DNA from: Ischnura elegans
Taxonomy: Eukaryota > Arthropoda > Insecta > Odonata > Coenagrionidae
Assembly: GCF_921293095.1 (NCBI RefSeq)
Contig: NC_060254.1
Location: 54,668,069-54,732,068 of the forward strand
Length of the DNA stretch: 64,000 nucleotides
Reading direction: 5' to 3'
A model generated the notes under the pieces. It was given only the letters and a program-made list of their open reading frames with translations. It searched no databases and had not been told where the DNA came from. A program made the position numbers and the translations under genes. Positions 53,001 through 64,000 of this stretch are shown here, piece after piece (within the stretch, counting starts at the first letter, position 1; each line of letters starts with the position of its first letter).

Positions 53001-56000
53001 ATCCCACAGCTGGTTATCCAATGGCTCCGCAGCCTATGGCCAACAATCCCATGCCTCCATATCCTAGTTCTCAGCCCTCGTACCCAAATGTTCCTAGCAT
53101 GAACCAATATCCCAACTCCTCCAGTCCTTATTCAAATGTTCACAGTGCCAGTTCATATCCAAATGCACCCAACATGGGTCCATATCCAAATGCACCCAGT
53201 ACGGGTCCATATCCAAATGCACCCAGTACGGGTCCATATCCAAATGCGTCAATTGCCCCCTCTTATCCAACCAATCCGAGTGTGGGGTATACCCCTCAGT
53301 TAAGCAATTGCCCCCCAATTCGACCTCCTGCTCAGAGCAGTTACCCAACCCAGCATACATCGCAGGGTCACCTGGATCATGCCAAGGTCCATACACCCTC
53401 TTCCATTAGCCCTAGTGTGTATCCCAAGGTGTCTGTATCTCCCACGCCGCAACATTCTAGTCATGGAGGTGGTGCTGCAAAATCTAGTCACCAGTCTGTG
53501 CCACAGCATCCTGTCAAGGTAAATAAACATATGAGGTCACTTCAATATCTGTTGTAAGTTTACTGAAATCATTTGTTGGGATACTTTCTCCCCTGCCCTT
53601 TTGTTTAAGTGTTGAAAAATTGTTAATTGTTCTCAAGACCTCATTTGTTAATACGATGGCTGTCTGGAAAGTAAGAATACTAAGATTTTGTATGACGTTG
53701 AGGTTGTTATTTTTCATACTTAGCACCCTTAGCTATTATAGGGACTCCTTCCTTATGGTCATTATATGCTGTGGAATACTCAGTGAGTTATAATATGGCA
53801 TCACAGCCACTTCATCTGTCAGCCAGTCAATCCTGCTAGTGTGAGACTGCCTCAGTAATTTGGTTCTTTACATCGCCTTATTCCCAAAATGTTATCAAAG
53901 GACCTCTAAAGTGTGATGTCTTGAGAGCTGGTTGTCATGGCTGTTTCTTTCCAAACAAATTCAAGTCACAGCAGTTTCTGCCATTAGATATTTTTGAACA
54001 GGGAATTTCTGATTTCTGCGGTACATATATTAAAGCCATCTTATCACTACTGAAAGTTGCTATTGGGTGTCCATGACTCACTTAATTTTTACTCAGAGCA
54101 TGGTGTCAACTTTCCACCTGTAAAATAGTTTTGTACTACTGGAGCGTCAAAGATGACGAGAGGGGAGTACAGACTTGTGATCTTTCACTCTTTTGAGGCA
54201 ATGCCCCAGAACTCACTGAAGTCATGCTCGTATTGTTTGAATGGGACATAATGACTCGATGTACTCTTGAGGCGTAGTACCCTTAGATCACTATATTTTC
54301 ACTAAATTGAAGGGCCCACATCATCGTACTACCTTTGAAGCTGCTTAAATGGATCTATGGCAAGGGTTGTGTGGACATAAGGCATTAACAAAACAAAAAG
54401 AAAACAGGTGCCCATTGCAGTGGTATGATCTGAGTTCCACCTTTTCTGTTTTTCCATAACAGTCCTATGTTCATTTAGAGAGGGATAAATGAATTCTGAT
54501 TGCTATTCATTCTGCAAAATATCTCTGATTTTATCTTTTCTTGAATATTCTGATGTTCTAAGGCGATGATTTTGTGTGATGCTCTGAAAAATATCTGTTC
54601 CTAATTGCACAAGTAATTTAAAAATCCACATCTCTGATGGCTACCAACCTAATTCATGTAATGCCGTGGAACACTCTCTGTTCCCTCTTGCTGGTTTTTG
54701 ACTAATTGCATAGGTTTCATTTCACAAGGGTATGGTGAGTCTGGTGTTCAGGCTCCGAAATGCTTTATACATCAATAATAAGGATTGCTTTTGTGGAAAA
54801 AGTGGTAACATATTTTTGAACAAACCCTTCAAATTTCATCAAAATTTATTATTACGTATTTTTTTATTAATAAAGTTTGTATCCTTACTTTCTGGATGTC
54901 TGTCCAATTATCATTATTCAAATATATGATCATCAATGTCGTCCCCCAATCCATCCAATGTATTGTGTGTCTGTGAAGCTAATGTATTATTTAATGACAT
55001 GATTTTGTCCCTTGTGCAATTTCAAACTAGTCGCCACATATGGTGGACTCAGCAGAACTTATCTGAATCAGGTTTACTTTGACATGAAATGGTTAATCAC
55101 GTTGTTTTGTTTATAAAAATAAAAATTTGTGGTGACATGTTATGTGTGTTTAGCTATTGATGAAATACAGAGATTGAAGCAAAAAATATTTTTTAAGTGT
55201 GTCCTTAAATATCCTGGAGTGTTTTTGTGTATTTGTGAAATTATTGCTCCAAAGTATTGTGATTTGTCTGTTCTTGTAGAAATGATATTGAGCAAAAGGT
55301 GGGGGTGACCACATGGTTTAAATATTTAGGAATACAATTTGTTTGCTATGATATTTAAATTTTTTTGCGTGGTTTGTTATAGACTGGGTTTCGTCAGAGC
55401 TCTGTTTTAGGAACTCTTGTATTCCTATTATAAATTAACATTGTCTCTCCTTATCTGGAAGTTACATCACCAATTAATTCTGACCAATTCTTAATTCACC
55501 AAGCTCAGCTAGTCACTACGATTTGTGTATGGTCCTATGATAATTTCCCATAGGTGAGCCCCAAAAAGTAGTGACTTGATATGTTTTATGTTCAGTGGTC
55601 AGGAAGTGGAAAGCATTTTTATAGAGTGGAACATACATCAATGGAAAAAATTGATACTTGGGCATTTTTAGAGAGATTCCTGAACATTGAAATGCCCGGG
55701 GAAGATCACTTGAACCAAATTTTCATAGCAGTAAACTGTATTCAAGCTGGTTCATTCTGACTCAGCTTTGATCAACAGTTATGTGGTCAGCGTTGTTAAA
55801 CCTGTACTGAAGTGATTTCTGTTCTGATGTATCATAAGGTCTTTTGGGGATACCTATATCCATCTTCATATGGAATTATCCCTACTCCAGAAATTTGCGA
55901 TTAGAATCACATTCCAAAAAAGAAACATCTCCTAAATAGATAAGTTGGAAAAAGTTTGAGATTCTTCCCATAGCTTGTTTCTATACGGTCTTGACTGTTT

Positions 56001-59000
56001 TGTGTGTGAAAAATTATTTGGATAACTTTATTGCACATTATATTTTTGTAATAAAATGATAAGATCGAAAAATTATTGTTCTTAAAATTTGTGGAGAACT
56101 AAAGCAGCTAAAATGTGATCCAATGAAATGGGCGTATGGTTATTATTAACTACCAACAAGTATCAAAACTGTATATCGCAATAATTTGTTCAAACTAAGT
56201 GAAAAGACATTTGATAATTAAATGTTTTAATCCATTGAAGAATACCTAACTCATTCCATTAAGAATTATTAGTATGAATTTTCAGTCTATACTGTTGTTG
56301 TTTATTTAAATGCATTTTTGTTTATATTTTGATGTGATATTTGTTTATATTTTGATTCCCAATATATTATCCATTGTTGATGTATGAGGTCTTCTGTTTT
56401 GCAGACCAACCCCACCATTGTGCCTGCGGCTGACTTCAACGCAAGAGCTGATGCTGAGGCACTGAGGAAGGCAATGAAGGGCCTAGGAACGGATGAGAAA
56501 GCCATCATCCAAGTGCTGGCCAAGAAGTCGAACATGCAGAGGCAAGAAATAGCCAACCAGTTCAAGGCCCTTTATGGAAAGGTTAGCATTCCATCATCTT
56601 CCCTTGGCATTATTACTGGAGTGGATCAATAAGTATCACACACAAATTTACAATCAGTAGATAATTTATTTTTTCTGCGTAAAAAGTTAAAGCGCATGCA
56701 CTTATGCCTTGTTTGACGCTATTTCACGCAGTGCCATTTTCAAACATGTACAGTGGAACCTCGTTAAAGTGAGTATGGGCTCTTGCAAGACCCCCGCCAT
56801 TACGAGAGATAGCCGATGTTTTTCCGAGAGTTTCGACTGCAGAAACAAATGCAATACTTTATTTCACTTAACTGCCGCTTAACGTACAGGAACAATAAAC
56901 ATACACCAATGGAAACATTTGAGGCATTAAATAACCGCGATACAGTTTCATAAGTTAATTTTTGAATTTTCTGTGGAAAAAGGCCAAAATAATGGAATGA
57001 TTACGTCAATACACTAATTAAGTGCATTGAGAAATGGCTTCGTCGGTTTTGCATTGGCATAATGATTGACAAAACAATGCTTTGCATGATTTTTATTCTG
57101 TGCGGCGCTTATAAATTGTTTCAATCGTTAGTCGTTGTTTGAGTAAGGAAATTTAGTGATGCAAAATACATCGCCTTTCGTCTGGATTTATGCTTACGTT
57201 TATCGGATATAATTTATCTGTGGGAAATTCCGAACACCACTCATCTAAATCTGGTAGCCTCTTATCTCTTTTGATCTATCATGAAATAGCAACTAGTACG
57301 TATGAAACTACTTTTATTCTAGGTAACTTAATATCTTTGTTTTTATGCGTCGAAATCCAATGCCAATTAATGGCCAGAAACAATGCTTACCATGCTGTCT
57401 GGGTTGCTGATATCTCACGGCAATTAATCTTGTCCTCTAAACAGAAAGGTTACATATATTTTGAAAGTACAGGTGGAAATGAGTTTTGTGAAAGCAATAT
57501 GGTTTAGAATGTAGTTTTTGCAGTCATAGGCCATGAGAATCCTCTCCAGAACCTTAAAGGCCATTAGTGACCACAGGAAAGCGTGCAAGTGAATTAATTT
57601 TTTTTTGATAGAATATTTTCTTATTTTCTCCTATAAAGTCAATTCTTTAAACAACGGTGAAAATATAGAATTATCTCAACCTCAAAATGATTGTTCCCTA
57701 CATTTTGTGGCCAACCAGAGGCTTTGGGTATTGTTTTTGAATCGATTTAGATTGTTTATTTATCTCGCAATTAAGTCAAACTTGTCTTTACTAAAGCACA
57801 GAATAAGTCCATTGTAACAAGTGCTGAAGATCCCTGAGAAGTGACTCGTGATAATGCCAACTTGGTGTAGTCAGTGTCTATCAGAAATCTCATCTTTTTC
57901 AGGTTATTACAGCATGGAAAGTAGTCTATTTGTGTTATTTACAAATTTTCATTTAAATGTCGATTTAAGAACTAATGTAGATTGTGGTAGTTGATGCCTA
58001 TCGAAAATTGCAGTTTTTTTTTTCAAGTTATTATGATAATTATTATAGGTAGAGAATTTTATTTATTTATGCATTTATAATTTTCCAGAAGTATTCAATA
58101 TTTAAATACTGAAATAAATGTAATTACATTAGATGTGTTGCATTAGAAAAATGGCCCCTGATGGGTCAAGTGACTACATATACTGACTATAAGCTAACAA
58201 TTCATAGATGCCTGTAGTTTTTCATTCTCTTTATGGAGTTGCCAGTCTGGCTTCAAATGGCTTTGGGGCCGATTTCATCATAACAGATGTACCTAGTTGG
58301 CTGTGACTAGCCGAGCTTATCTAAAATGTTGTGAAATAATTTCAAGGACAGTGCAAAGAACTCTGAGGAAGTGAAGATTTTTGCTACAGAAAAGTGAGGG
58401 GATTCAATTTTGGGAATCTTTTAAAAACCCTGCAATTCTCTGGCAGAAATATTTAGGTTTCAACTTTTAATTTCAATTACCGTATATGTCTGAATATACC
58501 GTATAAGCTTGTGTAAGAGGCGCACACGTGTAAGAGGCGCACCCCTATTTTGAGGAAGGAAGCAATAAAGAAAAAAAATTTTACGGTATTTTTTTTATCC
58601 TATCGTGCGGTGTTGCAGACGTATGCCTGGAATTTCGACAGTTATCGAAATTTCCCCTTTCAGTACTATTTGAAAGAGGAAATTTTGATAACTGCGGCGA
58701 TAATAGCGGCATAAGAGTGAGTAGAAAGAGTTCCGATCCTCTCTTCGCATACGTCATCGCTCTACGTTGCTTGTCCTACTCACGAACAATTTCGTTTAAA
58801 AGCTCTCGCAGGAGTATTGCAATAGAATTACAGCCGTGGAAAATTTTAAGGCAAAACACGACAGGCACATAGCATGAACCTTCCCAAGAGATAGGACAAC
58901 AATCGGGGCAATCTCAGCGCCTTAGGAAAATAACCACGTCGTAGATTTAAGGCCCCTTGCACACACACCGATTTTGGACGGCCGGTAAAATATCGGCCGT

Positions 59001-62000
59001 CCACATTCCAATAGTGAACAATGGGAGAGCATTGGAGCTTGCACACGTACCGAACACGCGCCGGCACCGGCTAAATGCCGGTTAGCTGCCGGCCATTGTC
59101 ACTGTGGATCGCCGTCGCCGGCTCAAAAACATAGCAACTTATCGTTTGACCGGTAAAAATCCGGCGTGTGTGCAAGTATCGCTTCGCCGGTAAAATATCG
59201 GCCGAGGAAAAATATAAATACCGGCCGATATTTTACCGGCCGTCCAAATTCGGTGTGTGTGCAAGGGGCCGTTTTTTTCCTTTCCGGGACTCCATAGGAA
59301 AATAGGAAATTATCAAGTTACAGGGGATCAATGGAAACGCGTTTCATCCCTACCCCATCTCACCAACTGACCTTTTTCGGTCTACCAGGTTCAATTCTCC
59401 GAGTTTCTGGAGGTCAAAAGCTAGGTGAGTCACCTTCTGAGCTCGAAAATATATCTCGATATCTTTCAGCAATTGTATGACACGCACGAGGTTATAAAAA
59501 GAATTAGACCTAACGCGACGTATATCTGACAGCATTTAAGTTTTTTGAGCTCTAATTGATTGACACAAAGATTTATAGCTAAAACAAGGCTACTAATATT
59601 CAACTTAGTCCTAACAGCACAATTTCGGAAGAAACAAGCGTAGCATAAGCGCATTCAAACAAGACGAGACGGACTGGAAACTTCAGGCAACGCAAACTGC
59701 GTACATCACATTGCTGTGCCTTCGCCTCTTCACTTTAAAGGCAACGACGTCACACGCAAGATCGGACGTGTTCTTCCCTTGCTCCTTCGCTCATAGCCTC
59801 GTAGCTTAAAATATGGAGCGCGCTCCTTCCCCTCGACCTCTCCTTCAGCGCTAGTCCAACAATGAACACACTCGTTCGAATTTTTTAAACCGCAGGTTTT
59901 GACACCAATATAATTTTCAGTTGCAAAAATCCTCATATTAGCGTCTGAAGATAATTTTTGAAAAATCAGGTGCTCAGCGTAATGGAAATTGCTCGGCAAG
60001 ACAGATGTTGACGAATCAGGTATGCCCTTCAAAACTACGCGTTTCTATACGTTTGATAAGCGATTACTATATGCAGTATAAATGCCGCGGGATATAAATG
60101 ACTCGTGGTAGTAAATTTAGCGCGCGCTCCGGAGCGAATCACCCCGCGCGATCTTTTCAATGTTCACCTCTGGGGTACCGACGTGACGGCGCGATGCTTA
60201 CAAGAAATTCAAACAGGAGCATTTTAAAAATACGTCACTAAGGGAGAAACTCCCCTACCTGCCGCTTGATTTTGACCCAGGGTTTCATATGACCGACTCA
60301 CGCTGTAAACCAAGGCCCCTCAGTTCCCCTTGGACTTGCGACCGGGTAGGGGAGGGGGGGAAGATAAGAAGTTTGTGTAAGAGGCGCACCCCCATTTTCG
60401 GATGCAATGTTTGGGAAAAAAGGTGCGCCTCTTACACGCGCTTATACGGTAGTCCCCCCTTTTTTTCCAAAAATGCCCAAGGTATAAGTAAAGGAGGGGA
60501 CAATGTTCAAACACATTTTTTTAACTTTTCCCAAAACTCTAGCCTCAAAAGTAGGGGGGGAACTATATTCGGAGAAATACAGTAATGCTCTTTCCCATTT
60601 GTACTATGAATATTAATGCCTCTGAAACCTCACACCTAACTAATTGAAATGGTTTTCCTCTTGAAGGATTTGATAAAAGATCTGAAAGGGGAATTGAGTG
60701 GCCGTTTTGAAGACTTGGTGTTGGCATGTGTGACTCCACTGCCTCAGTTCTATGCCAAGGAGCTCCATGATGCCATGTCCGGTGTGGGAACTGACGAAGC
60801 ATGCCTTGTTGAGATTCTTGCCACCTCATCCAATCACTACATCAACGTGATACGCTCCACATACAAAGCTAGTAAGTGATTTTTTGTTATCAAATGCTGG
60901 TTTAGTCCAAAGACCAGAAAATCTGAATGCCGATTAATGGTTGAAAAATTGATGAAACTTGTTTTTTGATTGTCTGGTCGCTCGTATGGAGAATAGTCGC
61001 CTAGTCCCTAGCTCTCTTATCCTAGCTCTTTTCAGGTTAAAAACTACAGTAGATTCGGTTTAATGGGTCCACCGGTTACTTGGGACAGCCGCTTAACTGG
61101 GGCAGATCTTGAAAAACAGAACCCAATAGAGGAATATCCCAGATTATTCTCCGGTTAATTGCGACAGCATGCCGCTTTATTGGGCCATGAGTTGGTGACA
61201 TAGATTCTATACTCGCGACGAAATTAAAATTTTTTGTTTTCAGAATACTATTTTTTTATATTTTCCTCCTTTGATTTACTCTTATTTTTTACAAATGCTC
61301 CTATTCTTGCCCTATTTTGAAAGCTCTTGTTATTATGCTATCTGCAAGAGGATAGGACTTTTCTTTAATAGGACTTAGTAAAAGACATTCATTCAGCGTC
61401 GCCCGAGGCTGTGAAAAATATTTTTAGCTAAATTGTTATAATTATTTAAAATGATATTAAATTAACTAAACTCGCTGATTTATTAATCAAATTAATAGTT
61501 TCATAAACTTATGTTGCATTATAAACATTCTTTAGTCTTCTTTCTACCATTTCGAAGTTTTTATGCCCATGTACAGGATAGTTTGCCTAATTGGGGCAGC
61601 CGCTTAATTGGGGCAAAGTGCACAAGTCCCGATATGTCCCAATTAACCGGAATCTACTGTATTATCCTCCCCAAGGATGGTTGACTAGTCAATTGATTTA
61701 CCAGTTTATGAGATGCACTTTTCAAACTTTAATTGGCATTTGGATTTTCTTTCTTTGGACATGTTCATTTACACCAATTAGCAGCTCATCTTAAAGTATT
61801 CTTATTGCCTCTTTTCATTTGGCAATGTGTCTCACAAGTGAATTATTTTTGTAGTGTACGGGAAAGATCTTGAACGTGAGCTTGGAGGAGAAACATCTGG
61901 CCACTTCAGGAGACTATTGGTGTCCTTGTGCCAGGTAAATATTCAAATTTTAGATTTTATGGCATTTTTAATTAGCAGTCAATTTGTAATAAATTTTGTG

Positions 62001-63975
62001 AACTTTGGACACTTCCAAACAAAAATCCTCAAAACTATGGAATGGTTCAGGGCAGGAAACTGACCCCCTACCCTTGATATGTGGATTTCTCATGCCTGAC
62101 TAAGTCCAGAATGAGCTCTACCCTCACCAATTGAAACTAACTTTTTGATTGAATTACTGTGAGTGGTTATATTTTTACCAATGATGGATACGTATTTCAC
62201 CAGAACTTAATTAATATACTTTTACCTTTTGCTGCAGAGCTTACATTCTCAATGTTCACACTTATTTGCCAGGTTGAATTCCAGCCCCCTTATTTTACAG
62301 GCCCATATGGGCACACGAGGCACTGATTGTTTTCACATGCCCATGCAGATAGGCTGTGCATTTTAAAAGTCAATTTGCTATTAGTTACATTTGTAATCAG
62401 GCAAGCTAGTAGAAGCTTTCTTAATATTTTTATTTATATGTAATAGAATCTCTAATTTGCTTAGTTGAGGGGAATCCAGATTTCCGAGTTTTGAAAATCA
62501 GAGGATTTGTAAAACAGTGGTTGTTTTCATATTGCTGGTTGCATTAAGGTGGTCTATTTTTTTTTTTAAATTAACCAGTGCATCTGTATATATTTTGGTG
62601 CAGTTTCACAAGTTAACAAGCCATAGGAAAGTTCAGGTTGATTATGCAATATTTGACTCCGCTGAATTTTATTTGAGTATTTGCCTACTTTTCATGGGCA
62701 AACAGTAGAGTTTTCTACTTTTTTGCAAAAATTGTTGTTATCTGTGACCAAATTAACTTTTAGTGATAATTAATGTTTATATTCTAGAGTCATGCTTTTA
62801 AATGCATCAAAAAATCTTTTTAATAATTAGGGATGGTCGTATCAGATACCTCAGATCTAAATAACTGTGGATATTGTCCTTTACTGGATACTTATGGTCC
62901 AAATTTGCTGAAGATATCAGATCTGGATCTGAAATTTTAAATTAATGCTTTCAAGTATCTGAAGATCTGACACCTGAAATAAAGTGTTAGATTCGGAAAA
63001 AATCCTGGATCCGTCAGTCCAAATTAATAACTGCACCGCAGTGATAATTTTATTACAGTGGAGAAAATTTTGCGTGCAACGTAATTATAATTAGTCATTA
63101 CTGCCTCTTGTTCAACATTAATCAGTGTTACCTTCAGAGTACAGCCTTGAATAAAGTACGTGCCCTGAAACTTTATTGAAGCAGGTAGTCCAAAAATGGT
63201 CAGTTGGTGAGACAGGGAAGGGATGTAACACACTTCCATTGTTTTAGTTTAACTTGGCATTTTCCTTCAAAGCTGATGATGTATTGTCTTTTCGGTTTTT
63301 GAGAGGGAAAAAACATCAGAGGCATGGACCTAGGAAGTGAAATCTGTGACATAATAGCTATTGGCATGGTTATTGTCTTACAGTGCTGAGCTTCCAATGG
63401 TGGTTGATCAATCTCTTGGAAAGATTCGCTCTATTTGCCTGTTTTATTGTCTAAAATATTCCACAGCTTAAATCCTCTTGCATAACCCCTGTGAGAGCTT
63501 CTAAACAAAATGGGTCGTGACTCTGACAAGCTTCGCAGTGCATGGGAAGATAGAATCGGATTTCTTTTCTGTTCCTCTTACAGGATGCTGCATTCACTGA
63601 AAAATTAATTTAAAATTTTGAAACCATATTCAATTTCTTCTGAGAATTAGGATCTGATTTCATGATCCGGTGAAGCGCATTATCCATGGATATTTGGATG
63701 TAACGTATCCAATCCGACCATACCTATCAATAGTATTTATCCCAGTTGTAGCAAGAAAGTACACATTTTTTGTGGATCTAAGCCTAGTTGAGACGTTTGT
63801 GACACATAACTTGGGAACAAGTTAATTCATTGGTACAAAAATTAAGTTCTTGTAAGATACACATCCTTGATAAAAGTTTCAAGGGATTTTTTGTCTTCTC
63901 AGGGTCGCCGTGATGAAAACCCCGTTGTGAATCCAGGAATATGTGCAGAGGATGCCAGAGCCTTACTCAAAGCAG
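47019..63975 (+). CDS. AnxB11: Annexin with long Pro/Tyr-rich N-terminus (AnxB11/ANXA7-ANXA11 type), 3' end outside the window
   Basis: Joining 47019-47036, 52847-53518, 56405-56581, 60667-60871, 61855-61934 and 63903-63975 gives one frame of 408 codons plus one base, with GT-AG junctions and matching phases. Residues 1-230 are a low-complexity domain rich in Tyr-Pro, as in ANXA7/ANXA11 and insect annexin B11. Annexin repeat 1 spans about 245-310, with the type II Ca2+ loop MKGLGTDE. Repeat 2 is about 311-384, with MSGVGTDE. Repeat 3 has begun at the window edge. Annexins bind acidic phospholipids in a Ca2+-dependent way, and A7/A11-type tails mediate aggregation or condensation. The exact insect paralogue name is inferred from the long tail. 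Annexin B9 is the main alternative. Confidence 0.88.
48477..49057 (+). mobile_element. TA-flanked MITE family 2, complete copy
   Basis: 581 bp with inverted ends AGTGAAACCTCGATATAACG / CGCTTTAACGAGGTTCCACT, preceded by a decayed TA and followed by TA. Tigger/mariner-like termini. A partial reverse copy is at 56761-57209. Confidence 0.85.
49884..50593 (+). mobile_element. Tigger/pogo-like MITE family 1, copy C
   Basis: 710 bp, starts CAGTACACTCCCAATTATCC after TA and ends AATCAGGAGTCTGCTA before TA. Close to copy A (711 bp) in length and content. Lies in the second annexin intron. Confidence 0.87.
50640..52840. other. AnxB11: Annexin intron DNA without recognised features
   Basis: No exon or clear repeat was seen. 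51000-51300 is less AT-rich and may be an old unclassified repeat. Confidence 0.4.
52847..53518 (+). CDS. AnxB11: Annexin N-terminal domain exon
   Basis: 672 bp coding residues 7-230, rich in Pro, Tyr, Ser, Ala and Asn with no folded domain visible. Contains three 27-nt tandem units (PYPNAPSTG) at 53154-53234. Acceptor TAACAG and donor GTAAAT. An exon this size made of tail only could be skipped or varied without shifting the frame, since it is 3n. Confidence 0.88.
53154..53250 (+). repeat. 27-nt coding minisatellite
   Basis: Three full units and one partial unit of CATATCCAAATGCACCCA followed by a variable ACATGGGTC/GTACGGGTC. Units 2 and 3 are identical. They encode repeats of PYPNAPxxG. 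Confidence 0.9.
53519..56404. other. AnxB11: Annexin intron DNA without recognised features
   Basis: AT-rich. Nothing with coding character or defined repeat ends was found. Confidence 0.45.
56405..56581 (+). CDS. AnxB11: Annexin repeat 1 exon (first part)
   Basis: Codes [20 protein letters not shown] and then [19 protein letters not shown], with the type II Ca2+-binding GLGTDE loop. Acceptor TTTTGCAG and donor GTTAGC, phase 0 both sides. Confidence 0.92.
56761..57209 (-). mobile_element. TA-flanked MITE family 2, truncated reverse copy
   Basis: Starts CAGTGGAACCTCGTTAAAGT after TA and matches the reverse complement of the right three quarters of 48477-49057, breaking off after TTATCGGATA. 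Confidence 0.8.
58499..60449. mobile_element. Nested TA-flanked element with CCGTATAAGC ends, 1.95 kb
   Basis: Ends CCGTATAAGCTTGTGTAAGA and, reversed, CCGTATAAGCGCGTGTAAGA, with TA at 58497-58498 and 60450-60451. A 'GTAAGAGGCGCAC' motif repeats twice at each end. It carries a further MITE (58951-59270) and a relative (about 59300-59430) of the hAT-internal duplication. No transposase found. Confidence 0.88.
58951..59270. mobile_element. MITE nested within the nested element
   Basis: 320 bp with long inverted ends GGCCCCTTGCACACACACCG / reverse (GGCCCCTTGCACACACACCG), extending inward through GGACGGCCGGTAAAATATCG. The CCGGTAAAATATCGGCCG motif occurs several times. No target duplication was identified, so superfamily is open. 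Confidence 0.88.
60667..60871 (+). CDS. AnxB11: Annexin exon, end of repeat 1 and start of repeat 2
   Basis: [20 protein letters not shown] completes repeat 1 (its acidic residue completes the Ca2+ site). [20 protein letters not shown] opens repeat 2. Acceptor TCTTGAAG and donor GTAAGT. Confidence 0.92.
61045..61662. mobile_element. TA-flanked pogo/Tigger-like MITE family 3
   Basis: Ends CAGTAGATTCGGTTTAATGG and, reversed, CAGTAGATTCCGGTTAATTG with TA on both sides. The motif CCGCTTAAYTGGGGCA is repeated near both ends. No transposase. It lies in the annexin intron between 60871 and 61855. Confidence 0.85.
61855..61934 (+). CDS. AnxB11: Annexin exon, end of repeat 2
   Basis: Codes [20 protein letters not shown] and then LLVSLCQ. 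Acceptor TTTTGTAG and donor GTAAAT. Confidence 0.92.
61935..63902. other. AnxB11: Last visible annexin intron
   Basis: AT-rich. No exon. The stretch 62826-63010 has repeated CAGATC/AGATCTG-type words (for example TCAGATCTGGATCTG) and may be the end of a hAT-like repeat, but no partner end was fixed. Confidence 0.4.
63903..63975 (+). CDS. AnxB11: Annexin exon, linker and start of repeat 3
   Basis: Codes [20 protein letters not shown] and then LLKAG, the inter-repeat linker typical of annexins. Acceptor TCTTCTCAG and donor GTAAAA. The gene continues past the window. Confidence 0.9.
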
Positions 63976-64000
63976 GTAAAAATTAGGGAACTTGATACTT

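Larger units (their letters stand above)
58488..60584. mobile_element. Small TACYGTAT-family MITE, copy 2, split by a nested element
   Basis: The left 10 bp and right 135 bp match 18128-18298. The break is at a TA after TGAATA, where 58499-60449 is inserted. Confidence 0.85.

Noticed and set aside
53640-54480. Possible mariner-like end (GGCTGTCTGGAAAGTAAGA)
   Set aside because: No matching second end, TA pair or transposase motif was found.

Overview
The window is nuclear DNA of an animal, most likely an arthropod and probably an insect. The reasons are two split genes with GT-AG introns of 0.1 to 10.7 kb, AT-rich intergenic DNA, and a dense mix of animal-type transposons (Tigger/pogo-like, hAT-like, piggyBac-like, Copia, non-LTR and Penelope-like). 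No prokaryotic features, rRNA or CRISPR were seen. Species assignment is not possible from the sequence alone. All family calls were made by eye, with no database search.

Gene 1 (1137-38112, + strand) is a complete gene for an SLC38A10-like amino acid transporter. I could assemble nine coding exons whose phases all agree. They give about 1086 aa: an 11-TM-type transporter core in exons 1-8 and a very long charged cytosolic tail in a single 1.77-kb last exon. A possible 5' exon of a divergent gene lies upstream on the minus strand.

Gene 2 (45.6 kb to beyond the window end, + strand) is an annexin with a long Pro/Tyr-rich N-terminus (ANXA7/ANXA11, insect AnxB11 type). A probable 5' UTR exon and six coding exons are visible. 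They encode the N-terminal domain, annexin repeats 1 and 2, and the start of repeat 3.

Almost everything else is transposon DNA, mostly in introns: paired 0.65-kb MITEs around exon 5 of SLC38A10; a broken Copia element inside a piggyBac-like repeat (11.1-13.1 kb); a LINE with a 5' inversion (15.8-16.4 kb); three copies of a 0.7-kb TA-flanked MITE, one carrying a nested LINE; a 3.3-kb Tigger-like relic (18.3-21.6 kb); a 1.7-kb hAT-like element with an 8-bp duplication (22.3-23.9 kb); a TA element nested in a piggyBac-like element (25.1-27.6 kb); and a three-level nest (58.5-60.6 kb). Two fold-back insertions (17.3 and 24.5 kb) have 14-15 bp target duplications.

Between the two genes is a Penelope-like retroelement (41.3-44.7 kb) with one open 938-aa reading frame (reverse transcriptase plus GIY-YIG endonuclease), identical 77-bp terminal direct repeats, an inverted piece of its own RT region at the 5' end, and a hammerhead-ribozyme-like hairpin beside the 3' repeat. 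This is the best candidate for an active mobile system here.
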